From contig DXEO01000178.1 of assembly GCA_019114925.1 (NCBI GenBank), forward strand, positions 1 through 10,765: a stretch of DNA of 10,765 nucleotides, given 5' to 3'. The DNA comes from Candidatus Corynebacterium faecipullorum. Its GTDB lineage: Bacteria > Actinomycetota > Actinomycetes > Mycobacteriales > Mycobacteriaceae. The translations under genes were made by a program, and so were the position numbers. Below, piece after piece: positions 6,617 to 10,765 of this stretch (positions within the stretch are counted from its first letter, which is position 1; each line of letters opens with the position of its first letter). The notes under the pieces are model-generated. The model did not search any database, was not told where the DNA came from, and saw nothing but the letters and a program-made list of their open reading frames with translations.

Positions 6617-7957
6617 TTAGGCTCCCATGAGGTTCTGGCCACAGACGCGGACGGTGTTGCCGCTGACCGCCGCGGCGGCCGGCGAGGCGAAGAAAGCGAC
6701 GGTCTCGGCGACGTCGACAGGCAAGCCGCCTTGCTGCAGTGAGTTCAGGCGGCGGCCGATCTCGCGCGGGCCGGTTGGCATCGCGGCGGTCATGGCGGTC
6801 TCAATGAAGCCCGGCGCCACGGCATTGATGGTGGAGCCGTTCTCGGCGAGGACGGGACGCAGAGCGTCGACCAGCCCGATGATGCCAGCCTTGGTGGTGG
6901 CGTAGTTCGTCTGGCCGCGGTTACCGGAGATGCCGGCCATGGAGGACACACCAACCACGGCCGCACACGGCGCGAGGGAGCCAGACTCCAGAAGGTTTTC
7001 GGTGATGCGCACCGGCGCCAGAAGGTTAACGGCCAGGACAGCATCCCACTGGCCTTCATTCATGTTGGCCATAAGTTTGTCACGGGTAATGCCGGCGTTG
7101 TGGACGATGACGTCAATAGCTCGGCCATGGCGCTCCTGGGCGTGCTGGGCAATCTTATCCGCAGCCTGAGGGTCAGTGACGTCAAGAGGCAGCGCGGTGC
7201 CTTTCACCTTGTTCGCGGTCTTTGCCAGATGCTCGCTGGCCTGTGGGACGTCGATACAGATAACGCTGGCACCGTCGCGCGCCAGCACTTCCGCGATGGT
7301 GGCGCCGATACCGCGGGCAGCACCGGTCACCACCGCAAGCCGCCCATCGAGTGGCTGCTCCCCGTTCTGTGCCTCACCGCTGCGTCCGGAAGGAACCTGT
7401 CCCTGGGCGCTGACGCGCACAACCTGCCCATCCACGAAAGCCGACTTTCCGGAAAGGAAGAAGCGGACCGTGGACTCCACCTCTGCGGTGGCCGCGGGGT
7501 CTACCCACACCAGGTTCACGGTGCCGCCCTTGCGCATCTCCTTGGCCAAAGAACGGGTAAAGCCTTCGAGGGCGCGGGCAGCAATGCGAGCGTCGATGGT
7601 ATCTGCAGCCTCCGGGGTGGTACCGACAACTACTAAGCGCGCGCACGGCAGGAGGTTGCGCATTTGCGGGTTGAAGAAGTCATAAAGTTCACGCAGCTGT
7701 TCAGGGGTGTCTAGGCCGGTGGCGTCGAAGACGAGGGCAGCGCGCTTCGCCTCGGTGGAAGAGTTGATGACCTGGTAGTCCACGGCTAGTTGGGAGCGCA
7801 GAAAGTCTGCGATGCGTCCCTGACCGCCGATGACGATGGGGCCGTCGAGCGCCGGTTCCCCTTTCTTGTGACGGCGCAGGGGGTACCCCTGCGGTACTCC
7901 TGCTTTGGCGGCGAGCGGTGAGTTGATGAGCTTCTCAGCAAATGTGACGTGCGGCAT
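6617..7957 (-). CDS. fabG: High-molecular-weight 3-oxoacyl reductase (FabG4-like)
   Basis: This 446-residue protein is a long FabG like M. tuberculosis FabG4 (Rv0242c), almost twice the size of an ordinary FabG. Residues 1-195 form a flavodoxin-like Rossmann domain without an intact nucleotide-binding glycine motif. Residues 204-446 form a complete short-chain reductase domain with TGAARGIG (211-218), NAG (287-289), Asn311, Ser339, Tyr352 and Lys356 (YATTK). FabG4 of M. tuberculosis uses NADH and accepts CoA thioesters, so this protein can plausibly act as an (R)-3-hydroxyacyl-CoA dehydrogenase in the oxidative direction. It is the first gene of the unit with the MaoC-like hydratase and diverges from the thiolase gene. 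AGAAAGG lies 13 bases before the ATG, which is rather far, but the N-terminal segment matches the family and supports this start. Confidence 0.92.
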   Translation of the reverse strand: MPHVTFAEKLINSPLAAKAGVPQGYPLRRHKKGEPALDGPIVIGGQGRIADFLRSQLAVDYQVINSSTEAKRAALVFDATGLDTPEQLRELYDFFNPQMRNLLPCARLVVVGTTPEAADTIDARIAARALEGFTRSLAKEMRKGGTVNLVWVDPAATAEVESTVRFFLSGKSAFVDGQVVRVSAQGQVPSGRSGEAQNGEQPLDGRLAVVTGAARGIGATIAEVLARDGASVICIDVPQASEHLAKTANKVKGTALPLDVTDPQAADKIAQHAQERHGRAIDVIVHNAGITRDKLMANMNEGQWDAVLAVNLLAPVRITENLLESGSLAPCAAVVGVSSMAGISGNRGQTNYATTKAGIIGLVDALRPVLAENGSTINAVAPGFIETAMTAAMPTGPREIGRRLNSLQQGGLPVDVAETVAFFASPAAAAVSGNTVRVCGQNLMGA

Positions 7958-7988
7958 GGGCCGGTGTGTTCCTTTCTTGGGTCTTCAC

Positions 7989-8023
7989 AACCTTGCGAGC
8001 CCTGATCGGACAGTTGCAAGGTT
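7989..8023. repeat. 8-bp inverted repeat in the fabG leader
   Basis: AACCTTGC (7989-7996) and GCAAGGTT (8016-8023) are a perfect inverted repeat with a 19-base spacer. It may form a hairpin in the fabG mRNA leader or be a further regulator site. Its right arm overlaps the first arm of the interleaved repeats by three bases. Confidence 0.5.
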
Positions 8024-8059
8024 AGTTAATTAAGTGATAGAACTAACAATATCACTTAA
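8021..8059. promoter_or_regulatory. Two interleaved inverted repeats, candidate operator
   Basis: Dyad A is GTTAGTT (8021-8027) with AACTAAC (8041-8047). Dyad B is TTAAGTGATA (8030-8039) with TATCACTTAA (8050-8059). All arms are perfect. The order is A, B, A', B', and the dyad centres at 8034 and 8044.5 are one helical turn apart. Two dimers could thus bind the same face of the DNA. TetR-family lipid regulators often use such sites, but no regulator gene is in the window and I do not recognise the motif as a known one. Confidence 0.65.
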
Positions 8060-8130
8060 GTTGTGACGCGAAATGAACAGTCGGGCTGCTACCCCCTCCC
8101 ACTGGGACGATTCGCACCAGTCCACTCGCG

Positions 8131-8136
8131 AAGGAG
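8131..8136 (+). promoter_or_regulatory. Strong ribosome binding site of the thiolase gene
   Basis: AAGGAG stands 6 bases before the ATG at 8143 and fixes that start. Confidence 0.8.
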
Positions 8137-8142
8137 TTTTCA

Positions 8143-9441
8143 ATGACCAACCCCCCGCACCGCGTAGCCATCCTGGGTGGCAACCGTATTCCCTTTGCTC
8201 GCTCCAATAAGCAGTACGCTCACGCATCCAACCAAGACATGCTCACCAGTGCGCTGGATGGCCTCGTGGCACGCTACGGGTTGCACGACGAACGCCTTGG
8301 CCTCGTGGCAGCCGGAGCAGTTCTCAAGCACTCCCGCGATTTCAACCTCACCCGCGAATCCGTGCTCGGCTCCGCCCTCGACTCCACGACTCCAGCTATT
8401 GATATGCAACAGGCCTGCTGCACTTCCCTGGCGGCAGCCATCCACGTCGGCGATGCCATCGCCCAAGGGCGTATTTCCGCCGGCATCGCAGGAGGCACGG
8501 ACACCACTTCGGACGCCCCGCTGGCGGTCAATGACACGCTGCGCCGCACACTGCTCAACCTCACCCGCGCCAAGACCGCCGCGCAGCGCGCCCAGCTCAT
8601 CGGCTCCATCCGCCCCTCGCAGCTGGCCCCGGAGCAGCCGCAGAATGGCGAACCCCGCACCGGGCTTTCCATGGGCGAGCACGCCGCCATCACCGCCCGC
8701 GAGATGAACATCAGCCGCGAAGCCCAGGACGAGCTGGCACTCGCCTCCCACCAGAACCTCCACAAGGCCTGGGAGGAGGGCTTCTTCGATGACCTCACCA
8801 CCGGCTTCCTCGGCGTCAATCGCGATACCAATCTGCGTCCGGATTCTTCCCTGGAGTCCCTAGCCAAGCTCAAGCCGGTCTTCGGTAAACGTGATGCCGA
8901 GCAGCACGGCACGCAGGCGACGATGACTGCAGGCAACTCCACGCCGCTGACCGACGGCGCCTCCGTCGCCCTCCTCAGCTCTGAAAAGTGGGCTGCCGAG
9001 CACAATATCGAACCCCGCGCCTTCCTGGTGGATTCCCAGACCGCGGCGGTCGGCTTTGTCCACGGCCCCGATGGGCTTCTCATGGCCCCCACCTACGCGG
9101 TCCCGCGCCTTCTGGAGCGCAACAACCTGTCGCTACAGGACTTCGACTTCTACGAAGTCCACGAGGCCTTCGCCTCCCAGGTACTCGCCACCCTGTCTGC
9201 ATGGGAGGACGAGACCTACTGCCGCGAGCGCCTGGGCCTGCAGTCTGCACTCGGCCCCATCGACCGCGCCAAGCTCAACGTCAAGGGCTCTTCCCTAGCA
9301 GCCGGCCACCCCTTTGCCGCCACCGGCACCCGCATCCTCGCCACCACCGCCAAGATTCTTGAGGAAAACGGTGGCGGACGCGCCCTCATTTCCATCTGCG
9401 CCGCCGGCGGCCAGGGTGTCGCAGCCATCGTCGAGCGTTAA
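8143..9441 (+). CDS. fadA: 3-ketoacyl-CoA thiolase (FadI/FadA2-like)
   Basis: This 432-residue thiolase should cleave 3-ketoacyl-CoA with CoA to acetyl-CoA and a shortened acyl-CoA, the last step of beta-oxidation. The acylated nucleophile is most likely Cys93 in QQACCTSLAA, with a second Cys directly before it. The other signatures are HEAFA (340-344), GHPFAATG (388-395, His389) and CAAGGQG with Cys419. HEAFA instead of NEAFA is typical of the FadI, HADHB and mycobacterial FadA2 branch rather than of short-chain biosynthetic acetoacetyl-CoA thiolases. The gene diverges from fabG and is followed after 29 bases by the acyl-CoA oxidase gene, so the two form an operon. The equivalent M. tuberculosis order is Rv0241c-Rv0242c-Rv0243. 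Confidence 0.93.
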   Translation: MTNPPHRVAILGGNRIPFARSNKQYAHASNQDMLTSALDGLVARYGLHDERLGLVAAGAVLKHSRDFNLTRESVLGSALDSTTPAIDMQQACCTSLAAAIHVGDAIAQGRISAGIAGGTDTTSDAPLAVNDTLRRTLLNLTRAKTAAQRAQLIGSIRPSQLAPEQPQNGEPRTGLSMGEHAAITAREMNISREAQDELALASHQNLHKAWEEGFFDDLTTGFLGVNRDTNLRPDSSLESLAKLKPVFGKRDAEQHGTQATMTAGNSTPLTDGASVALLSSEKWAAEHNIEPRAFLVDSQTAAVGFVHGPDGLLMAPTYAVPRLLERNNLSLQDFDFYEVHEAFASQVLATLSAWEDETYCRERLGLQSALGPIDRAKLNVKGSSLAAGHPFAATGTRILATTAKILEENGGGRALISICAAGGQGVAAIVER

Positions 9442-9454
9442 GCACCGCCCTCTC

Positions 9455-9462
9455 AGAAAGGA
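9455..9462 (+). promoter_or_regulatory. Ribosome binding site of the acyl-CoA oxidase gene
   Basis: AGAAAGGA lies 8 bases before the ATG at 9471. It supports that start and hence the unusual N-terminal extension of the protein. Confidence 0.7.
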
Positions 9463-9470
9463 CCCTCATC

Positions 9471-10765
9471 ATGGCACTCACCAAGTCTTCCACCGACAAG
9501 AAACCCGTCTCCCCGGAGCTCAACAACCAAGCCACCACCGATGCACCCAAGGCGGAGGCCCGCAGCCCACACCGCCTGCCCACCACCCCCAAGCCTTCCG
9601 TCGCCACCGAACTTGCCGCGCTTCTCGACGGCCCCCACGCCGCCTTCCGCCAAGAACTGCGGACCTTCCTCAATGACCCGGAGCTCTTCCCGAAGCCCCA
9701 CTTGTCTATGGCGGAGCAGCGCCAGCACACCTTCGAGAACCTCTCCAAGGTGCGCGATTTCGGCGGATTCAACCGCGGCCTGCGCAGGGCACACGGCGGC
9801 GCTGGCAAGCCGAACCTCTCTACCTTCACCTTGGAAGGCCTGGCCTGGGTTGATGGCTCGCTGGCCATCAAGTCCGGTGTGCAGTGGGGCCTGTGGGGTG
9901 GTGCGCTAGATCAGCTGGGCACCGAGCGCCACCTCGACTGGATCAACAAGGCCGCCAGCCTGGAGCTTCCGGGCTGTTTCGCCATGACCGAGCGCGGCCA
10001 CGGCTCCGACGTACAATCCCTAGAAACCACCGCAACCTTTGACCCGGAGACCGATGAGTTCATCATCCACACCCCCTCCGATTCCGCAGTGAAGAACTAC
10101 ATTGGCAACGCCGCCAAGGATGGCCGCGCGGCCGTCGTCTTCACCCAGCTCATTACCCCGGACAGCGATGGTCGCTCCCACGGCGTCCACGCCATCATCG
10201 TCCCTATACGCGATGAAGAAGGCAACGAGCTACCAGGCGTCACCCTGGGCGATCATGGCCACAAGGGTGGTTTGGTGGGTGTCGATAATGGCACCTTGCG
10301 CTTCGACAATGTCCGCGTGCCGCGCGAGAACCTGCTCAACCGCTTCGCCGACGTGGACGAGAAGGGTAAGTACTCCTCCCCCATCGAGTCCAAGAATGCC
10401 CGCTTCTTCACCATGCTGGGAACGCTTATCCGCGGCCGCATCGGCGTATCCGGCGCAGCGGGCGCAGCCACCGAGGCCTCCCTGGACATCGCCATCCGCT
10501 ACGCCAACCGCCGCCGCCAGTTCGAAGGTGCGACCGGTGCGGAAAAGCGCCTCATCGAGCACCGCCAGCACCGACGCCGCCTGCTCATTCCGTTGGCCCG
10601 CACTTACGCGCTGCACCTGCTCTACAACCAGATTCTGGAGCGCTACCAGGAACAGAACGATCAGCAGGAGGCCGGCACTTGGTCCGTCACGGAGCCGACC
10701 GAGGAGCAGAAGTTCGCCTCCCGCGAGATGGAGTCTCTAGCCGCAGCGATCAAGACTGCGCAGAC
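9471..10765 (+). CDS. Acyl-CoA oxidase family flavoprotein (3' partial)
   Basis: The frame is open from the ATG to the right edge: 431 codons with no stop. Acyl-CoA oxidases convert acyl-CoA to trans-2-enoyl-CoA using FAD and pass the electrons to oxygen, giving hydrogen peroxide. Oxidase-type motifs are CFAMTERGHGSDVQ (169-182) where dehydrogenases usually have TEP-x-AGSD, GDHGHKGGLVGVDNG (260-274) with LRFDNVRVPRENLL (276-289), YSSP (301-304) and IRYANRRRQF (342-351). The catalytic Glu and the CGGHGY-like segment should come just after the window ends, so activity cannot be confirmed here. Residues 1 to about 43 are a low-complexity Pro/Thr/Lys/Ala extension before the helical domain. If the family norm of about 650-700 residues holds, some 250 residues are missing. 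An acyl-CoA dehydrogenase with oxidase-like sequence is the alternative. Confidence 0.9.
   Translation, partial: MALTKSSTDKKPVSPELNNQATTDAPKAEARSPHRLPTTPKPSVATELAALLDGPHAAFRQELRTFLNDPELFPKPHLSMAEQRQHTFENLSKVRDFGGFNRGLRRAHGGAGKPNLSTFTLEGLAWVDGSLAIKSGVQWGLWGGALDQLGTERHLDWINKAASLELPGCFAMTERGHGSDVQSLETTATFDPETDEFIIHTPSDSAVKNYIGNAAKDGRAAVVFTQLITPDSDGRSHGVHAIIVPIRDEEGNELPGVTLGDHGHKGGLVGVDNGTLRFDNVRVPRENLLNRFADVDEKGKYSSPIESKNARFFTMLGTLIRGRIGVSGAAGAATEASLDIAIRYANRRRQFEGATGAEKRLIEHRQHRRRLLIPLARTYALHLLYNQILERYQEQNDQQEAGTWSVTEPTEEQKFASREMESLAAAIKTAQ

Larger units (their letters stand above)
7958..8142. promoter_or_regulatory. Divergent promoter region between fabG and fadA
   Basis: This 185-bp gap must contain the start signals for both fatty-acid units. 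Its centre (8021-8062) is much richer in A and T than its surroundings and consists almost wholly of inverted repeats. I found TANNNT matches on both strands (TAAGTT at 8057-8062 on +, TAACCT at 8019-8024 on -) but no -35 partner good enough to call a promoter. The rest holds the two ribosome binding sites and GC-rich leader sequence. Confidence 0.7.

Noticed and set aside
8101..8121. ACTGG/CCAGT inverted repeat in the fadA leader
   Set aside because: Five-base arms around an 11-base loop are expected by chance and do not match the interleaved repeats nearby.
9600..10740. Overlapping open frames on both strands inside the acyl-CoA oxidase
   Set aside because: Their composition is dominated by Ser/Pro/Arg/Ala from frame-shifted GC-rich codons, and they overlap a continuous frame with clear oxidase motifs.

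Overview
The window looks like chromosomal DNA from a Corynebacterium. The GC content is high, the gene order purF-purM-DUF3073-ygfZ resembles that of mycolic-acid actinobacteria, and the proteins resemble mycobacterial and corynebacterial families. The species cannot be fixed from the sequence alone. I see no insertion sequence, phage gene, CRISPR array, tRNA or rRNA.

Left part (1-4568): a folate-binding YgfZ-family gene enters from the left edge on the + strand and ends in a short UACG-tetraloop hairpin. It is followed by a small + strand DUF3073 gene with a basic head and an acidic tail, preceded by a structured leader. A shared hairpin separates it from a converging minus-strand operon that reads SCP-like protein, then purF, then purM. 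PurF has an N-terminal propeptide, the catalytic Cys and four [4Fe-4S] cysteines. PurF and PurM catalyse steps 1 and 5 of de novo purine synthesis.

Middle (4602-5636): a double-hotdog acyl-CoA thioesterase diverges from the SCP-like gene across only 33 bp. It has no Shine-Dalgarno but carries a -10-like hexamer at the distance expected for a leaderless mRNA.

Right part (5687-10765): a fatty-acid oxidation island made of two divergent transcription units. The minus unit encodes a high-molecular-weight FabG4-like reductase followed directly (TAA then ATG, no gap) by a MaoC/HtdX-like (R)-hydratase. The plus unit encodes a FadI/FadA2-like thiolase and an acyl-CoA oxidase that runs off the right edge. 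Together they could perform all four beta-oxidation steps, with the stereochemistry (R-3-hydroxyacyl-CoA) and first-step chemistry (FAD oxidase) of peroxisomes rather than of the E. coli FadB/FadE route. The 185-bp divergent intergenic region holds an AT-rich block of two perfect inverted repeats, interleaved and offset by 10.5 bp, which is a strong candidate operator for a dimeric regulator not encoded here.

The strongest leads are the peroxisome-like beta-oxidation module with its interleaved operator, and the uncharacterised DUF3073 gene between an Fe-S-factor gene and purine genes.
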